Assembly: GCA_001770955.1 (NCBI GenBank)
Contig: MESL01000043.1
Span: forward strand, 129,763-193,762
Source of the DNA: Burkholderiales bacterium RIFCSPLOWO2_12_FULL_65_40
GTDB lineage: Bacteria > Pseudomonadota > Gammaproteobacteria > Burkholderiales > Burkholderiaceae_C
Reading direction: 5' to 3'
Length of the DNA stretch: 64,000 bases
The position numbers and the translations under genes were made by a program. Positions 42,852 through 52,774 of this stretch are shown here, one piece after another. A model generated the notes under the pieces. The model did not search any database. It saw only the letters and a list, made by a program, of their open reading frames with translations, and was not told the origin of the DNA. The first letter of the stretch is position 1. The number at the start of each line of letters is the position of its first letter.

Positions 42852-43901
42852 TTGAAGCTGCTTTCATCTCCAGGAGGGGCGCCGACCAGGCGTGCCCTGC
42901 TGAAAGCCGGTGGTTTGGCGGCCGCCTCTTTGGGGTTCCTGTCGCCGCCCATGGCAGCACGAGCAGCGGCCAATTGGCTGCAGCCCGTGCATCGGGCAGC
43001 TTTGCCCGCGCGCCGACCGGCCGCTGGTGTATTGCTGGCCATCGAGCAGGCGGGCAACCGTTTGGTGGCATGCGGTGAGCGCGGGGTGGTTGCTTTCTCC
43101 GACGATGGGGGAACTGCCTGGCAGCAGGCATCGGTTCCCGTCAGTGTCACCCTGACCGCGCTGACCTTCCACAGTGCCCAGTTGGGATGGGCGGTTGGCC
43201 ATTCGGGCGCGGTGCTGCTGACACAGGACGGCGGCAGCACATGGCGGCTGCAAACAGATGGCTCGCCTGCGATGAAGGACAACGCCGCGTTGTTCGACAT
43301 CCACTTTCGCGATGAACGCAATGGAGTGGCCGTCGGCGCCTTTGGCCTGTTCATGAAAACCGCAGATGGCGGCACTACCTGGGAACAACGCAGCACCAAG
43401 GCGGGCAACCCGCGCGGCTTGCACCTGTACAGCGTGCGCCGGTATGGCGGCACCACCTATGTGGCAGGTGAGCAAGGGTTGCTCCTGCGATCACTCGATG
43501 ACGGTGAGACCTTCGATGCGGTGCCCAGCCCCTATGGCGGCAGCTTCTATTGCCAGGCGATGGAGTCCGACGGCGCGCTCCTTTTGGGCGGGCTGCGCGG
43601 CACGGTTCTGCGATGGAACAACGACCGGTTCCAAACCATCCAGGTGCCGTCCGTCGCGTCCATCCTGTCTCTGCGCCCATCGTCTGCAGAGGGCGGGGTG
43701 GTGGCAGTCAGCCAGGCTGGGGATCTGATGGTGCTGCCCACGGCAGCGGCGTCCATGACCAGGGTGCTCGCATCCGGCCTGCCGCTGGTTGGCGCCCTTG
43801 AAGTCTCTCCCCGTACGTTTGTCGGTGTCGGTTTCCTGGGTGCCTCCCGGCTCGCTGCAGCCGAATCTTCTTATCCTCCCCCCGCCAGAGCGAAATCGTG
43901 A
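42852..43901 (+). CDS. YCF48/BNR-repeat beta-propeller protein (Tat-exported)
   Basis: This 349-residue protein has a Tat-like signal (TRRALLKAGGLAAASLGF then ...ARA, about 1-40) and repeated SDDGGTAWQ, TQDGGSTWRL and TADGGTTWEQ motifs. Each of these is a blade of a YCF48/photosystem-II-stability-factor-like propeller. The likely start is TTG at 42852; no ATG fits well. Its stop overlaps the RND gene's GTG start. It probably acts as a periplasmic scaffold or binding partner of the RND protein. Confidence 0.85.
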   Translation: MKLLSSPGGAPTRRALLKAGGLAAASLGFLSPPMAARAAANWLQPVHRAALPARRPAAGVLLAIEQAGNRLVACGERGVVAFSDDGGTAWQQASVPVSVTLTALTFHSAQLGWAVGHSGAVLLTQDGGSTWRLQTDGSPAMKDNAALFDIHFRDERNGVAVGAFGLFMKTADGGTTWEQRSTKAGNPRGLHLYSVRRYGGTTYVAGEQGLLLRSLDDGETFDAVPSPYGGSFYCQAMESDGALLLGGLRGTVLRWNNDRFQTIQVPSVASILSLRPSSAEGGVVAVSQAGDLMVLPTAAASMTRVLASGLPLVGALEVSPRTFVGVGFLGASRLAAAESSYPPPARAKS

Positions 43902-46285
43902 TTACATCTCCTTCGCCAACATCCCAGGATCAGACCTCCATGGATCTGGCGCTTTTCAATCCCAAGACCGGCTCGTGGGTGGAGCGTCTGTTGTTCAATC
44001 ACCGCCCCTTGGTGCTGCTGCTGTGCCTGCTGGTGACTGCCGTGCTGGCCTTTCAGGCGACGCATTTGCGCCTGAATGCCAGTTTTGAAAAGACGATCCC
44101 GTCGCACCATCCCTACATCGTCAATTACCTGGCCAACAAGCTGGAGCTCACGGGGCTGGGCGATGCGGTGCGCATTGGCGTGGAGGCCAAGGAGGGATCG
44201 ATCTACGACCCCGCCTACATGGAGACGCTGCGCAAGATCAACGACGAAGTGCTGTTGTTGCCTGGCGTGGACCGGCCCTACATGCGATCGCTGTGGACCC
44301 CCAACGTGCGCTGGTCGGCCGTGACCGAAGATGGGTTGGACGGCGGGCCGGTGATCCCGCAGCAATACGACGAATCACCGCAAAAGGCCGACGAGTTGCG
44401 AGCCAACGTTGCGCGTTCGGGTGAAATCGGTCAACTGGTATCGGCCGATGGACGCGCCAGCGCGTTGTTTGTGCCGCTGCTGGCTCGCACGGACGCCGGA
44501 GAACTGGACTATGCCGCCCTTGCCAGCGACCTGGAGCGCATCCGCCAGACCTACGACAGTCCGCAGATAGGCATCCACATCACCGGCTATGCCAAGCTCG
44601 TGGGTGATTTGGTGGATGGCCTGCGCGAAGTTCTGTTGTATTTCGTGCTGTCCGTGGCCATCACGACCGTTGCGGTGTTCCTCTATACCCACTGCATCCG
44701 CAGCACCCTGCTGGTCATGGTCAGTTCGCTGGTGGCGGTGGTGTGGCAGCTTGGGTTACTGTCCGTTCTGGGTCAGCAACTGGACCCGTACTCCATCCTG
44801 GTGCCCTTTCTGGTCTTTGCCATCGGCATGAGCCATGGCGCGCAGAAGATGAACGGCATCATGCAGGACATTGGCCGGGGAGCGCACCGGCTGGTGGCTG
44901 CGCGCCTGACCTTTCGCCGCCTGTTCCTCACGGGCCTCACGGCCTTGTTGGCGGACGTTGTCGGCTTTGCGGTGCTGCTGGTCATCGACATTCCCGTGAT
45001 CCGCGAGTTGGCGCAGGCTGCCAGCCTGGGCGTGGGCGTATTGATCTTTACCAACCTGATTCTGCTGCCCATCCTGCTGTCCTATACCGGTGTGAGCGCA
45101 AGGGCAGCGGCGCGCAGTCTCAAGGCTGAACAGGCAAGTTCCATCGAACAGGCCGGCTGGCTATGGCGTGCTCTGGGCTTCTTTGCGACACGCAGGGGCG
45201 CGATCACAGCACTGTCGTGCGGGGCAGTCCTGGCGGTGGTGGGCTGGCTGGGCTCGCAGCACCTGAAGATTGGCGATCTGGATCCCGGCGCGCCGGAGTT
45301 GCGCGCCGACTCGCGGTACAACCGCGACGTCCAGTTCATGACCGAGAAAATCGGTGCCAGCAGCGACCTTTTCGCGGTGATGATCAAGACACCGGACACC
45401 CTGTGCAATACCTACGATGTGCTGCAGCGCGTGGATGGGCTGGAGTGGCAACTGCGCCAAATTCCAGAGGTCGAGACCACCAACTCGCTGGCTCTGCTCA
45501 ACCGCCAGATGATGGTGGGTTTCAGCGAGGGCTATCCCGGCTGGTACGACTTGCCAACGAGCCAGGACATGCTCAACAACATCACCTCGCGCGCGCCACG
45601 CGAGTTGTACAACGACAGTTGCAACCTCATCACACTGTATGTGTACTTGAAAGACCACAAGGCCGATACCCTGGATCGTGTTGCCAAGACAGTGGAGGAT
45701 TTTGCGCAGCGCTACAACGACGAGACGGTCACTTTCCAGCTTGCGGCGGGCAGCGCGGGCATCGAGGCGGCCACCAACCAGGTGGTCCGCAGTGCCTGGT
45801 GGCAAATGCTGGCTCTCGTGTACGGCGTGGTGGCGGTGTTGAGCTTCATTGCATTCCGTTCCTGGCGCGCGGTGGTGGTGGCTGTGCTGCCGCTGATGCT
45901 GACTTCTGTGTTGGCTGAGGCGCTGATGGCATGGCTGGGCATCGGAGTGAAGGTGGCGACACTGCCCGTGATCGCGCTGGGCGTGGGCATTGGCGTGGAC
46001 TATGCGCTGTACATCCTGACGGTCATGCTTTCGTGCATGCGCAGTGGTGACTCCCTGGCGGTCGCGTATCACCGCGCGCTGACCTTCACAGGCAAGGTCG
46101 TGATTCTCACGGGCGTCACCCTGGCTGCAGGTGTGGCCACCTGGGCTTTCTCGGACATCAAGTTCCAGGGCGACATGGGGATTTTGCTGGCCTTCATGTT
46201 CCTGTGGAACATGCTGGGCGCGCTGATACTGCTTCCTGCATTGGGATATTTCATCCTTCCACGGTACAGATCCGATGCGACATGA
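43898..46285 (+). CDS. RND/MMPL-family exporter-like membrane protein
   Basis: This 795-residue protein has two repeats of helices and large periplasmic loops: TM1 at about 28-48, helices at 245-400, then a second set at 650-790. The MMPL/SSD core includes LVPFLVFAIGMSHGAQKMNG and in the second half ALGVGIGVDYALYILTVML. It is related to MmpL and hopanoid or sterol transporters rather than drug pumps of the AcrB type. It starts at GTG 43898, or at ATG 43940. The closest context is lipid-like or hydrophobic substrate movement. Confidence 0.88.
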   Translation: MITSPSPTSQDQTSMDLALFNPKTGSWVERLLFNHRPLVLLLCLLVTAVLAFQATHLRLNASFEKTIPSHHPYIVNYLANKLELTGLGDAVRIGVEAKEGSIYDPAYMETLRKINDEVLLLPGVDRPYMRSLWTPNVRWSAVTEDGLDGGPVIPQQYDESPQKADELRANVARSGEIGQLVSADGRASALFVPLLARTDAGELDYAALASDLERIRQTYDSPQIGIHITGYAKLVGDLVDGLREVLLYFVLSVAITTVAVFLYTHCIRSTLLVMVSSLVAVVWQLGLLSVLGQQLDPYSILVPFLVFAIGMSHGAQKMNGIMQDIGRGAHRLVAARLTFRRLFLTGLTALLADVVGFAVLLVIDIPVIRELAQAASLGVGVLIFTNLILLPILLSYTGVSARAAARSLKAEQASSIEQAGWLWRALGFFATRRGAITALSCGAVLAVVGWLGSQHLKIGDLDPGAPELRADSRYNRDVQFMTEKIGASSDLFAVMIKTPDTLCNTYDVLQRVDGLEWQLRQIPEVETTNSLALLNRQMMVGFSEGYPGWYDLPTSQDMLNNITSRAPRELYNDSCNLITLYVYLKDHKADTLDRVAKTVEDFAQRYNDETVTFQLAAGSAGIEAATNQVVRSAWWQMLALVYGVVAVLSFIAFRSWRAVVVAVLPLMLTSVLAEALMAWLGIGVKVATLPVIALGVGIGVDYALYILTVMLSCMRSGDSLAVAYHRALTFTGKVVILTGVTLAAGVATWAFSDIKFQGDMGILLAFMFLWNMLGALILLPALGYFILPRYRSDAT

Positions 46286-46388
46286 CAGACGGTTGCGTCT
46301 GAGTTGCGAGCTCCAGAGCCGGATCCAGCAGTAGCGTTCCATTGTCTATTTTTAGTGCCACGAACTGTGGCGATTTGGGGGACTGTCT

Positions 46389-48014
46389 ATGAGTCAGTTG
46401 GCTGCGTGGCTGCCGTCCGTCAATTGGCGGAGCAAGCCGCGCACCTGGAGCAGGAGAGGCGTTGCGGCTGGCCTGGCACTGGGATTCGGGCTGGTGCTGT
46501 CATTGCTGATCGGCAGTACTCTCGTCACGTTCTGGCAGATGCACGCCATGCAGCGAGATTCGCGGCTAGCGCTGACGTCCTACACCGACGTCGCAGCCCA
46601 GGCGGCCCAGATGCGCAAAAGCATTGACGGCATCTACATCAATGCGCTGTCGGTGATTTTGGCGACCCAGCAGGATGATGCCGAGTTCTATATCCAGGCC
46701 GTCCGCCGTGCGCGCGAAGAATACGGCCAGGCCAAGAGCGCATTGTCAGGGGCAACCGGTCGATTTCTTGATGTTCCCGGACTGGCTCAAGTGATGGACA
46801 AGGTAGCGGATTCCGAGTCCGCACTGGAGTTTGTCGATCAGGTCCTGACTCGCAAGGCCGTGCTGCCGACGGATGGCAGTGCCGAAATTGATACCGTGCT
46901 GGTTGGTGGGTTCACTGCCAACGTGAAAATGAGCTTCGACGAGTGGGCGCGAAGCGTGGACGCTGCCGTGGACGCGAGCACGGCTGCCGGGCGCTCCCGC
47001 TATGCCGAGGCTGAGCGAACGGCATCGCTGGCTCGCGTGGTGCAGCTTGGGATTGCCGTGGTGGCAACCCTGATCGGGGTCACTGCGGCGTGGATCATTG
47101 CACGCGGTATCGCGAGGCCTTTGAGTAGGGCAGTGTCGATCGCGAAGCGGGTGGCCAGGGGCGACCTCACGGCCAATATCCCCCGAGGCCAGGGGAGCAC
47201 TGAGATTGTTGCCTTGATGGATGCCTTGGCGCAGATGCAGGCTTCTCTTGGCCGCTTGGTTGGCGACGTGGTCACGAGTGCCGCAGCTATCGAAACAGCT
47301 TCGGATGAGGTGGCCGCAGGCAATGCGGATTTATCACGGCGCACCGAAACGGTGGCGAGCCAACTGCAGCTCACTACTGCCTCCATGAACATGCTGTCCA
47401 GTGCGGTATCCGATTCGGCATCGTCCGCCCGCCAAGCCGACGAGATGGTCCGCAGTGCCGCTGGCGCGGCCGGGGAGGGCCGTGAGATCGTCGACCAGGT
47501 GATGCTGAGCATGCGGGAAATCAACGCGAAGGCACAACGGATCAAGGAGATCATCGGCATCATTGACGGGATCGCCTTTCAGACAAATATCCTGGCCCTC
47601 AATGCTGCCGTCGAGGCGGCACGCGCGGGCGAGCAGGGGCGTGGATTCGCTGTGGTGGCGGAAGAGGTTCGGAGTCTGGCTCGCCGCTCGGCATCGGCTG
47701 CCGATGACATCAAGAGGTTGATCGATGCTTCCGTCAGCAGTGTGGCGTCTGGGGGGGCGCTGGCGCAGGATGCGGCGTCTCGCATGAACGGCATCGTCGC
47801 TTCGGTTCAGGATGTGACCGAGGCCATCCAGTCGATTTCCTGCGTCGCAGTTGCCCAAAAGGACACCGTGCAGGACATCGCGCGCTCGCTCAACGAAATA
47901 GAGCAGGCCACCCAGCAGAATGCTGCATTGGTGGAGGAGGAGGCTGCTGTTTCGCGGGCGCTCAATGACCAGTCGCGCCGTTTGGCGCAGTTGGTCGCTA
48001 CTTTTGAGACATAG
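46389..48014 (+). CDS. Methyl-accepting chemotaxis protein
   Basis: This 541-residue chemoreceptor has TM1 (25-47), a 4-helix periplasmic sensor (about 48-215), TM2 (217-237), HAMP (238-290) and a signalling domain. The conserved tip IDGIAFQTNILALNAAVEAA is followed by GRGFAVVAEEVRSLARR at 392-432. No C-terminal NWETF tether is present. Its place after the transport block suggests sensing of the same compound, but it has its own likely promoter in the 100-bp gap. Confidence 0.93.
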   Translation: MSQLAAWLPSVNWRSKPRTWSRRGVAAGLALGFGLVLSLLIGSTLVTFWQMHAMQRDSRLALTSYTDVAAQAAQMRKSIDGIYINALSVILATQQDDAEFYIQAVRRAREEYGQAKSALSGATGRFLDVPGLAQVMDKVADSESALEFVDQVLTRKAVLPTDGSAEIDTVLVGGFTANVKMSFDEWARSVDAAVDASTAAGRSRYAEAERTASLARVVQLGIAVVATLIGVTAAWIIARGIARPLSRAVSIAKRVARGDLTANIPRGQGSTEIVALMDALAQMQASLGRLVGDVVTSAAAIETASDEVAAGNADLSRRTETVASQLQLTTASMNMLSSAVSDSASSARQADEMVRSAAGAAGEGREIVDQVMLSMREINAKAQRIKEIIGIIDGIAFQTNILALNAAVEAARAGEQGRGFAVVAEEVRSLARRSASAADDIKRLIDASVSSVASGGALAQDAASRMNGIVASVQDVTEAIQSISCVAVAQKDTVQDIARSLNEIEQATQQNAALVEEEAAVSRALNDQSRRLAQLVATFET

Positions 48015-48344
48015 CATATCGTCGCCGTCGCGCGGGAAGACAACTGCGCTATTTCGCCAGACGAATTGCCTAGAGTCGTACGGATGAGCACGCACCGGAT
48101 GCGCTGGGACTCATTACTCCACATTAGCCTGCAGTTCGACATCTCGCGCCTTCTAGGTTCTCCTGCTACGGAGGCCTTGAAAAGTTGTCAGAAAGGGGCC
48201 GTTGGTCATTTGATCGGGGTGTTTCGTCATCGCGGCTCGCAGCACCGGAACCTACGATTCCTTGCGTGCTCCGGACGATATGGAGCGGTGCGGCGACGAC
48301 CGCTGCATCCACGATCCAGGGCCAACCAAATAAAGGAGACAAAC
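48015..48344. other. Intergenic region before the MFS operon
   Basis: This 330-bp gap shows no convincing gene. The MFS reading frame is open back to 48066, but without a ribosome site until AAAGGAGAC at 48332. No GGTAYC array or 17-bp operator is seen, so the MFS operon appears to be under different control. No clear terminator hairpin follows the chemoreceptor gene. Confidence 0.45.
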
Positions 48345-49712
48345 ATGCACCAGATCGATATGCAGACGCTCGCCGACGAGGCCAAATTCAACGGCTTTCA
48401 TGTCAAGGTACTTTTGTGGTGCCTGCTGATTCTCATCATCGACGGCTATGACATCGCCGTGGTCGGCATCGCCCTGCCGTCCATCATGCAGCAGATGGGC
48501 GTGAACGCATCAACCGCTGGCTTCATGGCCAGCTCGGCCTTGTTCGGCATGATGTTCGGCGCCATGCTTCTGGGCACGCTGTCGGACCGCATCGGCCGAC
48601 GCTGGGCCCTCTCCATCGGCATCATGCTGTTCAGCGTATTCACTGCAGCCGCTGGGTTCACCAAGGACCCCGTCAGTTTCAGCGTGGTGCGCTTCATCGC
48701 GGGCCTGGGGATTGGTGGCGTGCTGCCGGTCATCGTGGCGCAGATGGTCGAGTACTCGCCCAAGAAGATCCGCAGCCTGATGACGGCGCTGATGACCTCG
48801 GGCTATGCACTGGGCGGCATCCTGGCCGCAGTGTTGGGCAAGCAGTTGATCGGCGAGTACGGCTGGCAGGCCGTGTTCATCGCAGCGGGGGTGCCCGTGC
48901 TGCTGATTCCGTTCGTCCTCAAGTTCGTGCCGGAGTCCATGACCTACCTGATCTCGCGCCAACGCAACGACGAATTGGCCGAAGTGGCCCATAGTCTCCA
49001 GCCAGGGGTCAAGTACCTGGCGGGCACGCAGTTTGTCGTGCCCTCTGCCGACCGCGTGGCGGGTGCGCCTGTTGCTCGCCTGTTCCAGGACGGGCGGGGT
49101 CTGAGCACGGTGCTGTTCTGGGTCGCCTTCTTCTCGGGCCTGTTTATGGTCTATGCGCTCAGCAGTTGGCTGACCAAGCTGATGGCGATGGCTGGCTACA
49201 GCCTGGGGTCTGCCCTCAGCTTCGTCATCGCGCTGAACGTGGGTGCCATCGTCGGTGCCGTGGGCGGCGGGTGGCTCGCCGACAAGTTCAACATCAAGTG
49301 GGTGCTGGTGGCGATGTATGCGCTGGGCGGCGTGCTGCTGTACCTGATGACCTTCCAGACCTCGACCGAGGTGCGTTACCTGATCATCGGCGCGGTCGGC
49401 GCCTGCACCACCGGCGCGCAACTGGTGGCCTATGCCTTCTGCGGGCAGTTTTACCCGATGTCCATCCGCTCGACCGGTATCGGCATGGCCTCCGGCGTAG
49501 GGCGCCTGGGCGCGATCGCTGCGCCGCTGCTGATCGGCCAGATCGTCGCGCTGGAACTGCCGCTGGAGCAGAACTTCGTGGTGATTGGCGGTTTCGGAGT
49601 CCTCGGTGCCATCGCCCTGGCGTTCATCAAGCACGGCGGCCCTACGTTGGCGGCTCCGCAAGAGACTGCACGAGAACTGCGTCCGTCGCAGCTGACCCCG
49701 GAAAGCGCCTGA
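48345..49712 (+). CDS. MFS transporter, aromatic acid:H+ symporter (AAHS) type
   Basis: This 455-residue protein has 12 predicted helices. The AAHS signature DGYDIAVVGIALPSIMQQMG is in helix 1, and GTLSDRIGRRWAL in loop 2-3. The family imports aromatic or related organic acids with protons (PcaK, BenK, MhpT). The ATG at 48345 follows AAAGGAG. It heads a six-gene operon ending with the ETF genes. A substrate that is aromatic or cyclic is suggested but not shown. Confidence 0.88.
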   Translation: MHQIDMQTLADEAKFNGFHVKVLLWCLLILIIDGYDIAVVGIALPSIMQQMGVNASTAGFMASSALFGMMFGAMLLGTLSDRIGRRWALSIGIMLFSVFTAAAGFTKDPVSFSVVRFIAGLGIGGVLPVIVAQMVEYSPKKIRSLMTALMTSGYALGGILAAVLGKQLIGEYGWQAVFIAAGVPVLLIPFVLKFVPESMTYLISRQRNDELAEVAHSLQPGVKYLAGTQFVVPSADRVAGAPVARLFQDGRGLSTVLFWVAFFSGLFMVYALSSWLTKLMAMAGYSLGSALSFVIALNVGAIVGAVGGGWLADKFNIKWVLVAMYALGGVLLYLMTFQTSTEVRYLIIGAVGACTTGAQLVAYAFCGQFYPMSIRSTGIGMASGVGRLGAIAAPLLIGQIVALELPLEQNFVVIGGFGVLGAIALAFIKHGGPTLAAPQETARELRPSQLTPESA

Positions 49713-49736
49713 TTGTCATCACTATGGGAATTCACT

Positions 49737-51518
49737 ATGTCTGTCTACACCGCGCCCTTGCGCGAAATGCTGTTCACGATGAAGGAGGTCGGTGGCCTGG
49801 ACGCGATCTGCGCCCAGCCCGGCTATGAAGAAACCACGCCCGACCTGGTCGAAGCCATCCTGCAGGAGGCAGCCAATTACGCCGCTGGCGTGCTGGACCC
49901 GCTGAACCGCCCCGGCGACGTGCAGGGCGCGCGCTGGCACGATGGCCAGGTCACGCCCGCCGACGGCTTTCGCGACGCCTGGGCCAGCTTCTGCGAGAAC
50001 GGCTGGAACGGCATGCCCGCTGCTACCGAATGGGGCGGCCAGGGCCTGCCCACGCTGGTGTCCACCGCCGTGCTGGAGATGTGGAAGTCGTCCAACCTCG
50101 CGTTCAGCCTGTGCCAGATGCTCACGCTGGGCGCGGTGGAAGCCATTGCGCACCATGGCAGCGACACACTCCAGCGCCGCTTCCTGGCGCCCATGGTCGA
50201 AGGCCGCTGGACGGGCACCATGAACCTCACCGAGCCCCAGGCAGGCTCCGACCTGGCCGCGCTGCGCAGCCGCGCCGTACCCGAGGGCGACCACTACCGC
50301 GTCAGCGGCAACAAGATCTTCATCACCTGGGGCGAGCACGACATGGCCGAGAACATCGTCCACCTCGTGCTGGCGCGCCTACCCGATGCGCCGCCGGGCG
50401 TGAAGGGGATCTCGCTGTTCCTGTGCCCCAAGTACCTGGTCAACGACGACGGCACCCTGGGCGAACACAACGACCTGGCCTGCACTTCCATCGAGCACAA
50501 GATGGGCATCCACGGCAGCCCCACGGCGTCGATGAGCTTTGGCGACGGCGGCGGTGCCATCGGCTACCTGGTCGGCGAGCCGAACCAGGGGCTGGCCTGC
50601 ATGTTCACCATGATGAACCACGCACGGCTGAACGTGGGCCTGGAAGGCGTGGGCATCTCCGAGCGCGCCTACCAACGCGCACGCGCCTATGCGCTGGAGC
50701 GGGTGCAGGGCAAGCCGCTGCTCAGTGGCAGCACCGCCATCGCAGGCCACCCGGACGTGCGGCGCATGCTGATGGACATGAAGGCCCGCACCGAGGCCAT
50801 GCGCGCGCTGGCCTACTTCTGCGCGGGCCAGATGGACCGCGCCGCGGGCCACGCCGACGCGCAGGAGCGCGCGCAGGCGCAGGCCCTGGTCGGCCTGCTG
50901 ATACCGGTGGTGAAGGGCTGGTGTACCGACAGCGCGCAGGGCATCACGTCCGATGGCGTGCAGGTGCATGGCGGCATGGGCTACGTCGAGGAAACCGGCG
51001 CTTCGCAGCACATGCGCGACGCGCGCATCACGACCATCTACGAAGGCACCACGGGCATCCAGGCGAACGATCTGATCGGCCGCAAGCTGGCACGCGAGGG
51101 CGGGCGCACGCTGAAGGCGCTGCTGTTCCGCATCGACGGCGATGCGCGCCGACTGGCCGAGGCGCCCGACGCCGTGCTGGCGCAGATCGGCAGTGCCCTG
51201 GCGGCTTCGGCCCGTGCGCTGCAAGAGGCGGCCGACTGGCTGCTGGCCCACGACGCTCAACCCGCGCAGTGCGCGGCGGGCGCCGTGCCCTTCCTGCGGC
51301 TGGCGGGCACCGTGATCGGCGGCTGGCTGTCGGCGCGCATGGCCGAGGCCGCCACGGCGCAGCTCACGGCGGGTGCGGGCGACGCGGGCTTTCTCGGTGC
51401 CAAGCGCGCCACGGCCAGCCATTACGCTGCGCACGTCCTGGTGCAGGCGCCGATGCTGCGCGACATCGTCACGGGCGGTGCTGCCAGCACGCTGGCTCTG
51501 GCGGACGATCAACTTTAA
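49737..51518 (+). CDS. Acyl-CoA dehydrogenase with C-terminal extension (DmdC-like, ~600 aa type)
   Basis: This 593-residue ACAD has GTMNLTEPQAGSDLAALRSRA, QVHGGMGYVEETGASQHMRD and IYEGTTGIQANDLIGRKL with the catalytic Glu in YEGT. About 150 further residues at the C-terminus form the acyl-CoA dehydrogenase C-terminal domain found in DmdC and FadE5-type enzymes. The ATG at 49737 is preferred to a TTG at 49713. It is followed by a MaoC gene and ETF genes. It should oxidise an acyl-CoA or 3-(alkylthio)propanoyl-CoA-like substrate. Confidence 0.9.
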   Translation: MSVYTAPLREMLFTMKEVGGLDAICAQPGYEETTPDLVEAILQEAANYAAGVLDPLNRPGDVQGARWHDGQVTPADGFRDAWASFCENGWNGMPAATEWGGQGLPTLVSTAVLEMWKSSNLAFSLCQMLTLGAVEAIAHHGSDTLQRRFLAPMVEGRWTGTMNLTEPQAGSDLAALRSRAVPEGDHYRVSGNKIFITWGEHDMAENIVHLVLARLPDAPPGVKGISLFLCPKYLVNDDGTLGEHNDLACTSIEHKMGIHGSPTASMSFGDGGGAIGYLVGEPNQGLACMFTMMNHARLNVGLEGVGISERAYQRARAYALERVQGKPLLSGSTAIAGHPDVRRMLMDMKARTEAMRALAYFCAGQMDRAAGHADAQERAQAQALVGLLIPVVKGWCTDSAQGITSDGVQVHGGMGYVEETGASQHMRDARITTIYEGTTGIQANDLIGRKLAREGGRTLKALLFRIDGDARRLAEAPDAVLAQIGSALAASARALQEAADWLLAHDAQPAQCAAGAVPFLRLAGTVIGGWLSARMAEAATAQLTAGAGDAGFLGAKRATASHYAAHVLVQAPMLRDIVTGGAASTLALADDQL

Positions 51519-51532
51519 CGAGAGAAGACAGG

Positions 51533-52003
51533 ATGAACGACCAGAACGGCTACGACGTCGAAGACCTGCAACCGGACATGAGCGCGACGTTCTCAAAGAC
51601 GATCACCGAAGCAGACATCGTGATGTTCGCGGGCGTTTCCGGCGACACCAACGCGGTGCATCTGAATGAAGAATTCGCCGCCACGACGCGCTTCGGCGGG
51701 CGCATCGCGCACGGGTTTCTGACGGCCAGCGTGATTTCCGCAGCGGTCGCCAACCGGCTGCCGGGGCCGGGCACCGTCTACCTGGGACAGCAGTTGCGCT
51801 TCAAGGCGCCGGTCAAGCCGGGGGACACGGTGCATGCCACCGTCACCGTGGTGTCGGTGGACCTGGCCAAGGCGCGGGCCGTGCTGTCCACCGTTTGCCG
51901 CGTCAAGGACACTGTCGTCATCGAAGGCGAGGCGACGGTGATGATCACCTCCAGCGCGCAGCGTGCCGCGCGTGAACGCCAGGCCGTGCCCCTGGCGGCC
52001 TGA
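51533..52003 (+). CDS. MaoC-like (R)-specific enoyl-CoA hydratase
   Basis: This 156-residue hotdog-fold protein has Asp38 and His43 in GVSGDTNAVHLNEE, then GRIAHGFLTASVI. It hydrates the enoyl-CoA made by the ACAD just upstream. It is similar in plan to the MaoC at 22905 but clearly diverged. ACAGG before the ATG at 51533 is a modest ribosome site. Confidence 0.88.
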   Translation: MNDQNGYDVEDLQPDMSATFSKTITEADIVMFAGVSGDTNAVHLNEEFAATTRFGGRIAHGFLTASVISAAVANRLPGPGTVYLGQQLRFKAPVKPGDTVHATVTVVSVDLAKARAVLSTVCRVKDTVVIEGEATVMITSSAQRAARERQAVPLAA

Positions 52004-52024
52004 ATCCCGAAAGGAAGCCCTCCC

Positions 52025-52774
52025 ATGAAAATTCTCGTCCCAGTCAAGCGGGTAGTCGATAAGGACATCAAAGTGCGCGTCAAGAGCGACGGCACGGGCG
52101 TGGACATCGCCAACGTGAAGATGAGCATGAACCCCTTCGACGAAATCGCCGTCGAAGAAGCCGTGCGCCTGAAAGAAAAGGGCGCCGTCACCGAAGTCAT
52201 CGCCGTCTCCTGCGGCGACGCCAAGTGCCAGGAAACCCTGCGCACCGCCATGGCCATTGGTGCCGACCGCGGCATCCTCGTCGAATCCGACGCCGAACTG
52301 CAGCCCCTGGCCATCGCCAAACTGCTCAAGGCCCTGGTGGACAAGGAACAGCCCGGCCTCGTCTTCCTGGGCAAACAGGCCATCGACAGCGACGACAACC
52401 AGGTCGGCCAGATGCTCGCCGCCCTGACCGATCTGCCCCAGGCCACCTTCGCCAGCAAGGTGGAAGTGGCCGACGGCAAGGCCACCGTCACCCGCGAAGT
52501 GGACAGCGGCCTCGAAACCCTCTCCATCACCCTGCCCGCCGTCGTCACCGCCGACCTGCGCCTGAACGAGCCGCGCTACGTCACCCTGCCCAACATCATG
52601 AAGGCCAAGAAGAAGCAGCTTGACACCTTCAAGCCCGAAGACCTGGGCGTGGACGTGGCCCCGCGCCTCAAGACCCTCAAGGTCAGCGAACCGCCCAAGC
52701 GCGGCGCAGGCGTGAAGGTGGCCGACGTGGCCGCCCTGGTCGAAAAACTCAAGAACGAAGCGAAGGTGATCTGA
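52025..52774 (+). CDS. etfB: Electron transfer flavoprotein beta subunit
   Basis: This 249-residue EtfB has the N-terminal [19 protein letters not shown], the [23 protein letters not shown] nucleotide segment, and the family pattern [20 protein letters not shown]. It forms the AMP/FAD-binding heterodimer with EtfA and carries electrons from acyl-CoA dehydrogenases. It is followed directly by etfA. Confidence 0.96.
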   Translation: MKILVPVKRVVDKDIKVRVKSDGTGVDIANVKMSMNPFDEIAVEEAVRLKEKGAVTEVIAVSCGDAKCQETLRTAMAIGADRGILVESDAELQPLAIAKLLKALVDKEQPGLVFLGKQAIDSDDNQVGQMLAALTDLPQATFASKVEVADGKATVTREVDSGLETLSITLPAVVTADLRLNEPRYVTLPNIMKAKKKQLDTFKPEDLGVDVAPRLKTLKVSEPPKRGAGVKVADVAALVEKLKNEAKVI

